The translations under genes were made by a program, and so were the position numbers. This document shows positions 1 to 7,773 of a stretch of 44,609 nucleotides of DNA, piece after piece. Source of the stretch: Microbacterium sp. APC 3901 (GTDB lineage Bacteria; Actinomycetota; Actinomycetes; Actinomycetales; Microbacteriaceae). The notes beneath the pieces are model-generated. The model was given only the letters and a program-made list of their open reading frames with translations, was not told the origin of the DNA and made no database searches. The DNA lies in the NCBI RefSeq assembly GCF_030407765.1, contig NZ_JASDCU010000021.1, positions 1-44,609 of the forward strand, in the 5' to 3' direction. Numbering within the stretch: the first letter of the stretch is position 1; every line of letters starts with the position of its first letter.

Positions 1-20
1 GGGCCGGGGACCGGGGCCGG

Positions 21-48
21 GAGGGCGGATGCCGCGGCATCCGCCCTC
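21..48 (-). terminator. Perfect 28-bp palindrome after phnD-like gene
   Basis: A perfect palindrome with 13-14 bp arms starts 17 bases past the stop codon of the PhnD-type lipoprotein gene. It is GC-only and lacks a clear U-tract, as is usual for actinobacterial terminators. It suggests that no transporter ATPase or permease gene is co-transcribed downstream in this direction. The arms contain the GGATGC/GCATCC hexamer that recurs across the window. Confidence 0.6.
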
Positions 49-64
49 ATCAGCGAGGGGTTCG

Positions 65-967
65 TCACTTGAGGTCCTTGAGTTCGACTCCGGCGACCGC
101 GGCGATCTCGGCGAACGACTCGAACGACGATCCGTCGGGGTCGACGGTCTGCTCGGCCGCGGCGAAGGCGCCGTAGGCTCCGAGAGCCTCGGCGTTCTCG
201 GGCGAGAAGACCTCGGCGATGCCGTCCTGGATGACCTTGCGGGTCTCGTCATCGAGCGACTGACGGCCGAGCACCGCCCCCTGGATGTCCATCGCCGGGC
301 TCTCGCCCACCGCGCGCCACTCGCCGTCGGCGAAGGGGAACATCGGGGCGCCGAGCTCGGTGAGCATGACGGCGGTGCAGGCGGCATCCACCTGTCCCTG
401 CTGCAGCGCCGCGAAGCTGCCCTCGTGGCCGCCGGCGAAGATCGCCTCGTAGTCGGTTCCCTGCTCAAGGCCCGCCTCGTGCAGCATGTACACCGGCATG
501 AAGTAGCCAGAGCTCGAGGCCTGGTCGGCGAACGCGACGGTCTTGCCCTCGAGGTCGTCGACGGTCTGGACCGGCGAATCGTTCAGCACGACGCAGGTCG
601 AGACCGGCTTGTCGTCGCCCTGGAAGGCGACGAGCGCGTCGACCTCGCCCGTGTTGACGGCGAGAGCCGAGGGGAAACCGCTCATGATGCCGATGTCGAC
701 GTGGTCGGCACGGATCGCCTCGACGACGCTCAGATAGTCGGGCACGTCGGTGATCTCGACGTCACGGCCGGTGGACTCTTCGAGCAGCTCGGCGAAGACC
801 TCGATCGGGTTCTCGGCGGTGGGGTCGTCGCCGACGGGAAGCGTCGCGATCGTGATGGGAGCGTTCGGATCGGCGGGAGCCGCTTCGGCGGTCGGACTCT
901 GGCAGCCGGTGAGGGCGAGGGCGGCGAGGCCGAGGAGGCCGACGGCGGGCAGGGTGAAGCGGCGCAT
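65..967 (-). CDS. PhnD-type phosphonate/phosphite ABC transporter substrate-binding lipoprotein
   Basis: This 300-aa protein is a periplasmic-type binding protein of the phosphate/phosphite/phosphonate family (PhnD/PtxB-like). The N-terminus is a lipoprotein signal: MRRF, a hydrophobic core and LTGC, with the lipidated cysteine at about residue 22. The mature part keeps family-typical stretches such as the IGIMSGFPSALAV region, a GKTVAF block and a GGHEGSFAALQQGQVDAA block. I chose the ATG at 967 over the upstream in-frame ATG at 1009 because GAAAGG lies at good distance before 967 and the signal peptide then starts correctly. No permease or ATPase gene is adjacent on the right, and a palindromic terminator follows the gene on the left, so it may be an orphan or its partners may lie beyond the edge. 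The ligand cannot be told from sequence. Confidence 0.85.
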   Translation of the reverse strand: MRRFTLPAVGLLGLAALALTGCQSPTAEAAPADPNAPITIATLPVGDDPTAENPIEVFAELLEESTGRDVEITDVPDYLSVVEAIRADHVDIGIMSGFPSALAVNTGEVDALVAFQGDDKPVSTCVVLNDSPVQTVDDLEGKTVAFADQASSSGYFMPVYMLHEAGLEQGTDYEAIFAGGHEGSFAALQQGQVDAACTAVMLTELGAPMFPFADGEWRAVGESPAMDIQGAVLGRQSLDDETRKVIQDGIAEVFSPENAEALGAYGAFAAAEQTVDPDGSSFESFAEIAAVAGVELKDLK

Positions 968-1121
968 GATGACCTTTCGGGAGGAGACGTTCCCGAATTC
1001 CGAGAACATGAGTATTCCAACTCGCGAAGGTGACAGGGAATTACGAGACCGCCGTACTCGAAACCGAACGCTGAATGAACGGCTGGTGTCGGTGGGCGGG
1101 CCGGATGTCGGAAGTCCGGCT

Positions 1122-1136
1122 TAGAGTGTGCGGATG
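1122..1136 (+). promoter_or_regulatory. -10 box and leaderless start of TraR/DksA-like gene
   Basis: TAGAGT at 1122-1127 is followed by six bases and then ATG at 1134. This is the spacing expected when transcription begins at the start codon. No ribosome binding site precedes the ATG. A GTG at 1128 is in frame but would lie inside the core promoter. Confidence 0.5.
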
Positions 1137-1484
1137 ACCCCTGACGCCCGCGCTCGCCTCGAACAGCTGCGCGCCCGGGCGGCAGAGCGAGTCGCGGCGA
1201 CCGGCGCCGCCCTCGCCGAGTTGATGCACGACCGGGAGGGGTCGAACGACGACGACGAGCACGACCCGGAGGGCGTCACGCTCTCGTCGGAGTGGTCACG
1301 GCTGACCGGGCTCGCCGAGGCTGCGGCATCCGAACTCCGGCAGGTCGACGATGCGATCGCCCGGTGGGATGCCGGCACCTACGGCATGTGCGCGAACTGC
1401 GGCCGACCGATCCCGCAGGCTCGTCTCGAGGTCCGTCCGTTCGCGACTCACTGCGTCGCCTGCGCCGAGAAGCTCGGCTTCTGA
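1134..1484 (+). CDS. TraR/DksA family zinc-finger protein
   Basis: This 116-aa protein has an N-terminal helical, coiled-coil-like part and a C-terminal C4 zinc finger, CANC followed after about 17 residues by CVAC. That is the arrangement of the DksA/TraR C4 zinc-finger family (Pfam zf-dskA_traR). Family members bind the RNA polymerase secondary channel, but the actinobacterial short forms are poorly studied and function cannot be assigned from sequence alone. The acidic stretch DDDEHDPEG at about residue 40 separates the two halves. The start was placed at ATG 1134 because a -10-like TAGAGT sits six bases upstream and no RBS is visible; GTG 1128 is the alternative and would add two residues. 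Confidence 0.8.
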   Translation: MTPDARARLEQLRARAAERVAATGAALAELMHDREGSNDDDEHDPEGVTLSSEWSRLTGLAEAAASELRQVDDAIARWDAGTYGMCANCGRPIPQARLEVRPFATHCVACAEKLGF

Positions 1485-1510
1485 CCCCGGGGCGTCCGGC
1501 GACCTGACGA

Positions 1511-1552
1511 CGTTTCGTCTCGGTCGGCTGCGCCGGCCTCGCTCAGCGAGCG
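1511..1552 (+). repeat. Dispersed repeat family C, copy C1 (CGTTTCGTCT...CTCGCTCA)
   Basis: This 42-bp segment begins CGTTTCGTCT and ends CTCGCTCAGCGAGCG. It aligns without gaps, about 34 of 42 positions, to the reverse complement of 13377-13418 and less well to 13444-13485. It lies in the gap between the TraR/DksA gene and the converging beta-lactamase-like gene. The internal GCGAGGC/GCCTCGC-type complementarity could fold and may also help terminate transcription. Confidence 0.6.
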
Positions 1553-1595
1553 GGGAGGATCGCCGACCGGGCCGACCGGGCCCGACCGGGTGCGA

Positions 1596-3131
1596 TCACC
1601 AGAGGAACGTGACCCCCACGGTGACCACCGCTCCGATCACGGCGACCGCCCACCAGTACCAGGCACGACGGCGAGGCGCGAGCGGCAGGGGTGCCCGCGA
1701 CGTACGGAGAATCAGGATGCCGATCGCGGCGAGCGCCGGCGCGAACGCGATGCCCCACAGCCAGCCGCCGACGGAGAACCATGGCCCGCTGTGCCAGAGC
1801 AGCAGGAGGCCGAAGGTCGCCCAGATCAGGTCGCCGATCGACGGCAGCAGCGCCTTCACCCGGAACGCGCGGATGAGGGCGACCAGGCTCAGCAGCAGTG
1901 CGAGCCCGAAGATGCCCCACGCCACGCCGACGGATGCACTGTCGACCGCGGGAATCGGCGCGCCTGACGCATACGACATGGCGATGTAGTCGGCCGGGGC
2001 CACCGTGTTCGACAGCGCGAGGAAGGCGGTGCCGCCCTCGCGGTCGAGCGTGAGCATGGTGCGGAATCCCCCGGTTCCGCCGTTGTGCCAGGTCTGCAGG
2101 CCGTCGCCGTCGAACGCGGCCGACGTGATCCATCCCCAGCCGATCTCGGCCCCTTCTCCCATGGGCGCGGTCGGGTCGAGGGCTGCTGCGCCGGGGGCGG
2201 TGCCGTCGAGGTTGGCCTGCGCCCACAGCGCGAGGTCTGCCGGGGTGGTGAACGTCGACGATCCGGCGGGCAGGTAGCCCTCTCCCCACCACCGAGGAGC
2301 GGGGACGCCGTTGATCAGGAACCCGGGCACCGCATCGGCCGGCACGTCGTCGACGGTCGCGGCGACGACCGTGTCGTCCATGCCGAGCGGTTCCGTGATG
2401 CGCTCTCTCAGCAAGGAGGCGTAGTCATCGGCATCCGCCGCTTCGACCAGCGCCGTTCCGAGCAGCGAGACGGCGAAGTTCGAATAGACCGACCCCTGAG
2501 CGGGGTCGACCGGCGCGACCGCGGCGTCGGCGATCAGCTGCGCGGTCGTGGTGGTCGCGTAGGGGTTCTCGTTGAGGAGGACGCCGCTCAACGCCTGGGC
2601 TTCAGCCGTGGCACCGAGTCCGGGAAGACCCGACGAATGCTGCGACAGCGACGCGAGCGTGACGTCGCCGGCGGCCGTGCCCTCGAGGTCGGGAAGGTGT
2701 TCGGCGAGCTGATCGTCGGGGTCGACCTCGCCGCGCTCGATCGCATCGGCGAACAGCGCACCGGTGAAGGTCTTGGTGATGGAGCCGAGCTCGAACACCG
2801 TGTCGGCGGTCGGGGCCCCCGGGTCAGACGGGTCAGCGTCACCGAGCCCCGCGAACACGGCACCGTCGGGCCCGATCTCGGCGACCGAGAGCGCGCGGAA
2901 GCTGTCGAGGCTGCCGGGCAGAGAGCGGATGCGGTCGGCGAGCGCTTCATCACCCGTGGTCGACGCGCTGACCGTCTGGTGCTGCGGACCGATCGCCGCA
3001 CCGAGAGCCACGCCGACGACGGCAGCGGCGCCGACCACGGCGAGGATCGCTCGAGTGGGGCGGCGGCGCGGGGCATCCGCTGCGCTCTGGCGGTCCTGCA
3101 GGTCTGCGGAAGGGATCGAGGGGGTGGTCAC
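1596..3131 (-). CDS. Membrane-anchored serine hydrolase of the beta-lactamase/PBP-like fold
   Basis: This 511-aa protein has the class C beta-lactamase/esterase fold. The nucleophile motif SITK is at residues 117-120, the second motif is YSN at 216-218, and the third-motif position is HNGG at 349-352 in place of KTG. An N-terminal transmembrane helix spans about residues 28-47. After the catalytic domain come four predicted transmembrane helices between about residues 399 and 511. The hydrolase domain is therefore probably outside the cell between membrane anchors. The start is GTG at 3131, with GAGGAG six bases upstream. The gene lies 10 bp after the ArsR-like regulator gene and is likely co-transcribed with it. 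It could be a peptidase, esterase or beta-lactamase; the substrate is unknown. Confidence 0.85.
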   Translation of the reverse strand: MTTPSIPSADLQDRQSAADAPRRRPTRAILAVVGAAAVVGVALGAAIGPQHQTVSASTTGDEALADRIRSLPGSLDSFRALSVAEIGPDGAVFAGLGDADPSDPGAPTADTVFELGSITKTFTGALFADAIERGEVDPDDQLAEHLPDLEGTAAGDVTLASLSQHSSGLPGLGATAEAQALSGVLLNENPYATTTTAQLIADAAVAPVDPAQGSVYSNFAVSLLGTALVEAADADDYASLLRERITEPLGMDDTVVAATVDDVPADAVPGFLINGVPAPRWWGEGYLPAGSSTFTTPADLALWAQANLDGTAPGAAALDPTAPMGEGAEIGWGWITSAAFDGDGLQTWHNGGTGGFRTMLTLDREGGTAFLALSNTVAPADYIAMSYASGAPIPAVDSASVGVAWGIFGLALLLSLVALIRAFRVKALLPSIGDLIWATFGLLLLWHSGPWFSVGGWLWGIAFAPALAAIGILILRTSRAPLPLAPRRRAWYWWAVAVIGAVVTVGVTFLW

Positions 3132-3141
3132 GGTGGGCTCC

Positions 3142-3696
3142 TCAGCTCGAAGCGATCATGGTCAGGACCAGAAGGGGCACCACGCGCGCGGCAGGCACCT
3201 CGTAGTGCCCGCGGCGCGGAGAGACGAGCCACCCCGCACTCACCAGCTGCCGCAGGTGGTGGTAGAGCTGGCCCGACGATGCGAGGTGCTCGAGCTGCAG
3301 CAGCTCGGCAGTCGTGTGCGCTCCGCGCATCACCTGACGCACGAGCTCGATGCGCGCCGGGTGCCCCAGAGCTTCGAGCGGACGTGCGAGGTCGCTCCAG
3401 TCGTGCGCGAGCAGCCCTTCGGCGTGCAGCCCGTACTGCCAGCGCACCGGACCCGCCTGCGTCTCGACCGCCCCGGCCATCATGACGGCCCCCGGCGCGC
3501 GACGACCGAGCTCGTTCACGAACCAGAGCGGATCGTCGGAGCCGGCCGACTCGGGCGCAGCATCCGTCGCCTGCGGATCCAGGTCCGCATCGTCAGCGGG
3601 TGCCGCGGAGTGAGCAGCGAGCGCGGAGAGCCGTGCGACCTCATGCTCGAGGTCGGCCAGTCGGCGCTCGAGTGTCGTCAGGCTGTCGGGTTCCAT
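3142..3696 (-). CDS. ArsR-type winged-helix transcriptional regulator
   Basis: This 184-aa protein starts with a short coiled coil of about 35 residues (LERRLADLEHEVARLSAL). A winged-helix DNA-binding domain of the ArsR/HTH_20 type follows in the C-terminal half, with the typical LGHPARIELVRQV and GQLYHHLRQLVSAGWLV segments. No metal-binding cysteine motif is visible, so a metal sensor role is not supported. It is the first gene of a two-gene unit with the beta-lactamase-fold hydrolase and probably regulates it and itself. The palindrome CGTAATTACG sits 22 bp upstream of its start codon in a small AT-rich island and is a good candidate for its operator. Confidence 0.8.
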   Translation of the reverse strand: MEPDSLTTLERRLADLEHEVARLSALAAHSAAPADDADLDPQATDAAPESAGSDDPLWFVNELGRRAPGAVMMAGAVETQAGPVRWQYGLHAEGLLAHDWSDLARPLEALGHPARIELVRQVMRGAHTTAELLQLEHLASSGQLYHHLRQLVSAGWLVSPRRGHYEVPAARVVPLLVLTMIASS

Positions 3697-3717
3697 GAGT
3701 CGAACCTATCAAAAGTT

Positions 3718-3730
3718 CGTAATTACGTAA
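3718..3730. promoter_or_regulatory. Overlapping palindromes, candidate operator of the ArsR-like regulator
   Basis: CGTAATTACG at 3718-3727 is a perfect palindrome and overlaps a second one, TTACGTAA, at 3723-3730. Both stand out as AT-rich sequence in a GC-rich genome. They lie directly upstream of the regulator gene read on the minus strand. This is where autoregulatory operators of this family are usually found. Confidence 0.5.
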
Positions 3731-3943
3731 ATTGAGCATGAGCAGTTCGTCATGACCCCGGACCTCGGGCTCGGTTCGGCATCCCGGTCACGACTTCCGA
3801 CCCCCGCGTCCGGCGCGCCGTCGGAACCCGAGCAACCTGGGCGTGTCGAGCCCCGCATCCGAAGACGTGCCCGGAAGACTCCGGCACGGAGACGGGGAAC
3901 CGCATGCGACGCCGCCTGACCCGAGAAGTAGGCTGAGGACATC

Positions 3944-4813
3944 ATGGACGAGTTCATCCGGGGATTCTGGGACTTCGCAGGCAACTACTGGTGGCTCGCC
4001 TTCCCCATCCTCGGCATGGCCGGCGGCGCCGCGAAGGCATGGGAGCGCAGCGCGAAGCGCCGCCATGAACGACGCATCGAGACTCTGCGGCTCAAAGCCG
4101 AGATCAAGACCGCCCAGCTCGAGGCGCGCAACGGCCGCGCGAAGCGCATCGGCCCGGCGGTCGTCGACACCCAGGCATCGGTCGCCCCGAACACCCTGCT
4201 CGAGCGTCTCTTCTCGGAGCACGACGAGATCACCGCCCGCTGGCTCGACTACGAGCTCGACGTCGCGAAGCTCATCGCCTTCCCCGCCATGAGCGATGGG
4301 CGACAGCCACTGGTCGCCGCGTTCCTGCGAGCCAAGAAGACGGCGGATGCACTGCGCCCGTCGTCTGCCGACTCGACCGTGACCGAGCGTCAGGTCTCGG
4401 AGTACCTCGACGCGGTGGGCGCGTATGCCGTGGCCTTCGAGATCGCCGAGAAGGATGCCCGCAGGCTGCGCGACTCGACCTTCACCGACCCCGAGCGCAA
4501 GCGCCTCGATCGCGCACAGCAGCTGCTCAAGGTCGCCGTCGACGAATCCGCCACGCAGGCCGAGCGCAACGTGGCATACCGCCGCGTGCGCGACGAGCTC
4601 GAAGGACTGATCCTGCTGAGCGACGAGGCCGTGCAGGTGCTCGAGAAGCAGGTGGCTCGCGAGCTGCCCGAGCACGCGAGACCCGCAGCCGCGCCCGCTC
4701 CGGAGCCCGAGAGGATCGTCCTGCCCTCCGCGACGCAACGCCCAGTGCCCCGGACCGGAACAGAGGCGCCCGCCCAGCCGAGCGCGAACGACGACCGGGA
4801 GAATCCGCAGTGA
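3944..4813 (+). CDS. Hypothetical protein with one N-terminal membrane segment
   Basis: I do not recognise this 289-aa protein. An aromatic-rich N-terminus (FWDFAGNYWW) runs into one probable membrane helix at about residues 14-30. A basic, charged helix that could form a coiled coil follows at about residues 32-65. The remainder is a soluble, mostly helical region, ending in a Pro/Ala-rich tail of about 50 residues. ATG 3944 is preceded by GAGGAC and by TAGGCT at 3929-3934. The stop codon overlaps the GTG of the next gene by four bases, so it is translationally coupled to the spermidine-synthase-like gene and then to the SDR gene. It may be a membrane scaffold for that unit; this is inference. 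Confidence 0.7.
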   Translation: MDEFIRGFWDFAGNYWWLAFPILGMAGGAAKAWERSAKRRHERRIETLRLKAEIKTAQLEARNGRAKRIGPAVVDTQASVAPNTLLERLFSEHDEITARWLDYELDVAKLIAFPAMSDGRQPLVAAFLRAKKTADALRPSSADSTVTERQVSEYLDAVGAYAVAFEIAEKDARRLRDSTFTDPERKRLDRAQQLLKVAVDESATQAERNVAYRRVRDELEGLILLSDEAVQVLEKQVARELPEHARPAAAPAPEPERIVLPSATQRPVPRTGTEAPAQPSANDDRENPQ

Positions 4814-5565
4814 TCACGAGATTCGACGAGCTCGACTGGCAGGAGACGCCGATCGGCGAGCTGACCCTGCGTCGAAGGACGGAGCCCGCTGTCGGCCAGG
4901 AGGTCTACGAGGTCAGGCTCGGCGACGAGTATCTGATGTCGAGTCTGTTCACGGTGGCGGAGGAGGAGCTCTCGAACCTGGGCCTGGCCGCTGTCGACGG
5001 CGACGATCTCTCGGTCCTGGTCGGTGGGCTCGGGCTCGGATACACGGCGGTCGCGGCACTGCGAGACGAGCGTGTGACTTCCCTGACCGTGGTCGACCGG
5101 CTCGGCGCGGTGATCGGCTGGCATCAGAGGCAGTTGCTGCCGGTGTCGGCTGAGCTCGTCGGCGACCCGCGGACGACACTGGTCGAAGACGACTTCTTCG
5201 CCCTGGTCCGGGCAGCACCGAGCGAAGGCCACCGCGGATACTCCGCGATACTGCTCGATGTCGACCACTCGCCGCGTCACCAGCTCGACCCCACGCACGC
5301 CGATCTCTACACCGCGGACGGCCTGCGCGCACTCGACCGGCACCTCGCAACGGGCGGCGTCTTCGCGCTGTGGTCGGATGATCCGCCCGACGACGACTTC
5401 ATGCGCGAGATGCACGCGGTGTTCGATGACGCCACGGCCCACGTGGTCGACTTCGCGAACGCCGTCACGGGCGGGACGTCGTCGAACACCGTCTACGTCG
5501 CGCGCAGTCGCCGTGCGATGGACGCGGCTGCGACTGCCGGGCTTGGATGGAAGGGATCCTCGTGA
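4810..5565 (+). CDS. Spermidine-synthase-like methyltransferase-fold protein
   Basis: This 251-aa protein has the Rossmann-like fold of the spermidine synthase family. The nucleotide/SAM-binding glycine loop VGGLGLGYTA is at residues 71-80, an acidic residue ends the next strand (VVDRLG), and LLDVDHSPRHQL occupies the catalytic-loop position. Full-length polyamine synthases are about 280 aa with a distinctive N-terminal beta domain that is only partly present here. Aminopropyl transfer is therefore uncertain, and it may be an uncharacterised methyltransferase-like relative. The start is GTG 4810, inside the stop codon of the previous gene. Its own stop overlaps the GTG of the downstream SDR gene in the same way, which argues for one operon. 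Confidence 0.75.
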   Translation: MITRFDELDWQETPIGELTLRRRTEPAVGQEVYEVRLGDEYLMSSLFTVAEEELSNLGLAAVDGDDLSVLVGGLGLGYTAVAALRDERVTSLTVVDRLGAVIGWHQRQLLPVSAELVGDPRTTLVEDDFFALVRAAPSEGHRGYSAILLDVDHSPRHQLDPTHADLYTADGLRALDRHLATGGVFALWSDDPPDDDFMREMHAVFDDATAHVVDFANAVTGGTSSNTVYVARSRRAMDAAATAGLGWKGSS

Positions 5566-6404
5566 CTCCGAAGACGGTGGTGCTCACCGGAGCATCCGAC
5601 GGCATCGGCGCGGCCGCAGCGCGCCAGCTCGCAGCATCCGGTCACCGGCTGATCCTCGTCGGCCGCTCGATCGAGAAGACGAGGGCGGTCGCCGCCGACA
5701 CCGGAGCCGAGTGGTTCACCGCCGACTTCACCAGACTCGACGACGTGCGAGAGCTCGCGACGAAGATCGCGGATGCTGTCGGCGACGGCGGCATCGACGT
5801 GCTCGCGAACAACGCGGGCGGGATCTTCGGCGATCAGACCCCGACGGTCGACGGCTTCGAGAAGACCCTGCAGGTGAACCACCTGGCGCCCTTCCTCCTG
5901 ACGAACCTGCTGATGCCCCAACTGCGCACCGGCCACGCGGCGATCATCAACACCTCGAGCGTCGCTCACCGCCTGTTCGGGAACATCGACATCGACGACC
6001 TCGACAACCGCCGCAAGTACAGCGCGAACAAGGCCTACGGAGACGCGAAGCTCGCGAACGTGCTGTTCACGAAGAGCCTGCACACGAAGTTCCACTCCGA
6101 GGGGCTGACGTCGGTCGCCTTCCACCCCGGCACGGTGCAGACCAACTTCGCCTCGGATTCGAGCACCGTCATGCGTCTCGTCTATCGCACGCCGCTCAAG
6201 CATCTGCTGCTGATCAGCAGCGAGAAGGGCGGCAGCACCCTGAGCTGGTTCATCGAGGGAACCCCTGATGAGACATGGATCTCGGGCGATTACTACGACG
6301 AACGAGTGCTGACCCGCCGCGTGAATCCGCGCATCGAGGACGCTGCCCTCGCCGAAGCGCTGTGGCAGAAGAGCGCCGAGCTCGTCGGTATCAGCGCGAG
6401 CTGA
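5562..6404 (+). CDS. SDR family NAD(P)-dependent oxidoreductase (retinol-dehydrogenase-like)
   Basis: This 280-aa short-chain dehydrogenase has the cofactor loop TGASDGIG at residues 9-16 and the structural NNAGG motif. The catalytic Ser lies in NTSSVAH, and the catalytic Tyr/Lys in YGDAKLAN (about Y159 and K163). The YxxxKLAN form resembles the retinol dehydrogenase/WW-oxidoreductase branch of SDRs. I chose GTG 5562 over the upstream ATG 5547 because GAAGGGA precedes it at good distance and it gives the four-base GTGA overlap seen at the previous junction. The substrate cannot be predicted. Confidence 0.88.
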   Translation: MTPKTVVLTGASDGIGAAAARQLAASGHRLILVGRSIEKTRAVAADTGAEWFTADFTRLDDVRELATKIADAVGDGGIDVLANNAGGIFGDQTPTVDGFEKTLQVNHLAPFLLTNLLMPQLRTGHAAIINTSSVAHRLFGNIDIDDLDNRRKYSANKAYGDAKLANVLFTKSLHTKFHSEGLTSVAFHPGTVQTNFASDSSTVMRLVYRTPLKHLLLISSEKGGSTLSWFIEGTPDETWISGDYYDERVLTRRVNPRIEDAALAEALWQKSAELVGISAS

Positions 6405-6736
6405 CGCGAGCCCGCTCCGCGTCTGGCGTGCGGTTCGGCGTCCCGTCCGGCATCCCGCACGCTCCGGCCGCGCGCACCTCGCGTCCAGACGGCGGGAGTA
6501 TGCTGGCACACCGGGTCACGTGACCCCTTCAGAGCGCGAGAGGCGGTGATGGCGATGTCCGGTGATAGTTGCGACGCCGCCTTCGTTGCGTCGCGTCTGA
6601 CTGCATCCGTGCGTTGAGCCTCGGCTCCGCACCTGCAGGTCTTGCTTCGCAGCCGTCGGCGGCGTCTTCCGCCCCCTGACGAATTCTGCGCACGCCCTCT
6701 CTGATCCGGCGTGCGCCTGCGAGAACGGAGCCCACC
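6405..6736 (+). promoter_or_regulatory. Promoter and structured leader region upstream of corA
   Basis: No gene is visible in these 332 bases. TATGCT at 6499-6504 could be a -10 box that starts a leader of about 225 nt near 6511. The leader would begin with the perfect 14-bp palindrome GGGTCACGTGACCC (6513-6526). Further stems follow at 6571-6594 (GCGACGC/GCGTCGC) and 6658-6673 (GGCGG/CCGCC). A 9-bp stem, GCGCACGCC/GGCGTGCGC, at 6688-6716 lies just before the RBS. The sequence does not match the M-box consensus as I know it. It may be an unassigned cis-regulatory RNA for CorA. Confidence 0.4.
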
Positions 6737-7738
6737 ATGGCCCTCATCGACAACGGCGTATACGTGCACGGACGCCGAGTGGAGACCCCGAAGAACCTCG
6801 ACGAGACCTACCGGTCGCTCGATGCTCACGGCGGAATCGCCTGGATCGGCCTGTATCGGCCGAGCCCCATCGAGGTCGCCTCCGTCGCGCGCGAGTTCGA
6901 CCTGCATCCGCTCGCCGTCGAAGACGCGCTCTCGGGCCACCAGCGGTCGAAGGTCGAGCGCTACGGCGACACGCTCTTCGCCGTGCTGCGCCCCGCCCGC
7001 TATCGCGACGAGCAGGAGTCGATCGAGTTCGGCGAGCTGCACCTGTTCGTCGGCCCCGACTTCGTGGTGACGATCCGCCACGCCGAGTCCCCCGACCTCG
7101 CAGCCGTCCGCCGCCGCATGGAGGCGCACCCCGAGCTGCTCGCGATGGGGCCCGAAGCCGTGTTCTACGCGATCCTCGACGAGGTGGTCGACGGGTACGA
7201 GCCGATCGTCACCGGGCTGCTCAACGACATCGACGAGATCGAGGATCAGCTCTTCGGCGACAGCGATGACGATGCCCTCTCGCGCCGCATCTACGAGCTC
7301 TCACGCGAGGTGATCAACTTCCAGCGGGCGGTGCATCCGCTCGCCGGGATGCTGGAATGGCTGCGCCGCGGTTCCGAGAAGTACCGCATCGACGAGGAGC
7401 TGCAGCGGTCGCTGCGCGACGTGCTCGACCACGTCATCCGGGTGAACGAGCGGGTCGACTCGTTCCGCGCGATCCTCGAGAACGCCCTCACCGTGCATTC
7501 CGCTCTCGTCGCACGACGCCAGACCGAGGCAGGATTGGCGCAGAACGACGAGATCAAGAAGATCTCCTCGTGGGCGGCGATCATCTTCGCCCCCACCCTC
7601 GTCGGCACGGTTTACGGCATGAACTTCGAGGTGATGCCCGAGCTGCACTGGGCGCACGGGTACCCGATGGCGATCGGCGCGATGGCCGCCTTCGCCGTGG
7701 CCCTCTACTGGGTGTTCAAGTACAAGAAGTGGTTGTGA
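6737..7738 (+). CDS. corA: CorA-family magnesium/cobalt channel
   Basis: This 333-aa protein is a CorA-type divalent cation channel. It has a large soluble N-terminal domain of about 270 residues and two C-terminal transmembrane helices. The hallmark motif YGMNF lies at the end of the first helix, with GMN at residues 294-296, followed by the periplasmic loop MPELHWAHGYP. The extreme C-terminus is basic (FKYKKWL), as usual. ATG 6737 has GGAG about eight bases upstream. The long upstream region is rich in inverted repeats and may control expression at the RNA level. It converges on the acidic hypothetical gene, with a shared terminator between them. Confidence 0.95.
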   Translation: MALIDNGVYVHGRRVETPKNLDETYRSLDAHGGIAWIGLYRPSPIEVASVAREFDLHPLAVEDALSGHQRSKVERYGDTLFAVLRPARYRDEQESIEFGELHLFVGPDFVVTIRHAESPDLAAVRRRMEAHPELLAMGPEAVFYAILDEVVDGYEPIVTGLLNDIDEIEDQLFGDSDDDALSRRIYELSREVINFQRAVHPLAGMLEWLRRGSEKYRIDEELQRSLRDVLDHVIRVNERVDSFRAILENALTVHSALVARRQTEAGLAQNDEIKKISSWAAIIFAPTLVGTVYGMNFEVMPELHWAHGYPMAIGAMAAFAVALYWVFKYKKWL

Positions 7739-7743
7739 GGCCC

Positions 7744-7773
7744 GACGGCCGAGGCCTAGGCCTCGGCGCCGTC
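7744..7773. terminator. Shared terminator palindrome containing the stop codon of the minus-strand gene
   Basis: A perfect 20-bp palindrome built on GAGGCCTAGGCCTC covers 7748-7767. It is flanked by a further GACGGC/GCCGTC pair. It lies between two converging genes and can serve both strands. The TAG stop of the minus-strand gene at 7756-7758 is at the very centre of the hairpin. Confidence 0.65.

Noticed and set aside
3142..3696. ArsR-like regulator as a metal sensor
   Set aside because: No cysteine or histidine metal-binding motif is visible in the recognition helix or elsewhere.
6505..6736. M-box magnesium riboswitch before corA
   Set aside because: The conserved M-box sequences I know are not present; only generic stems are seen.
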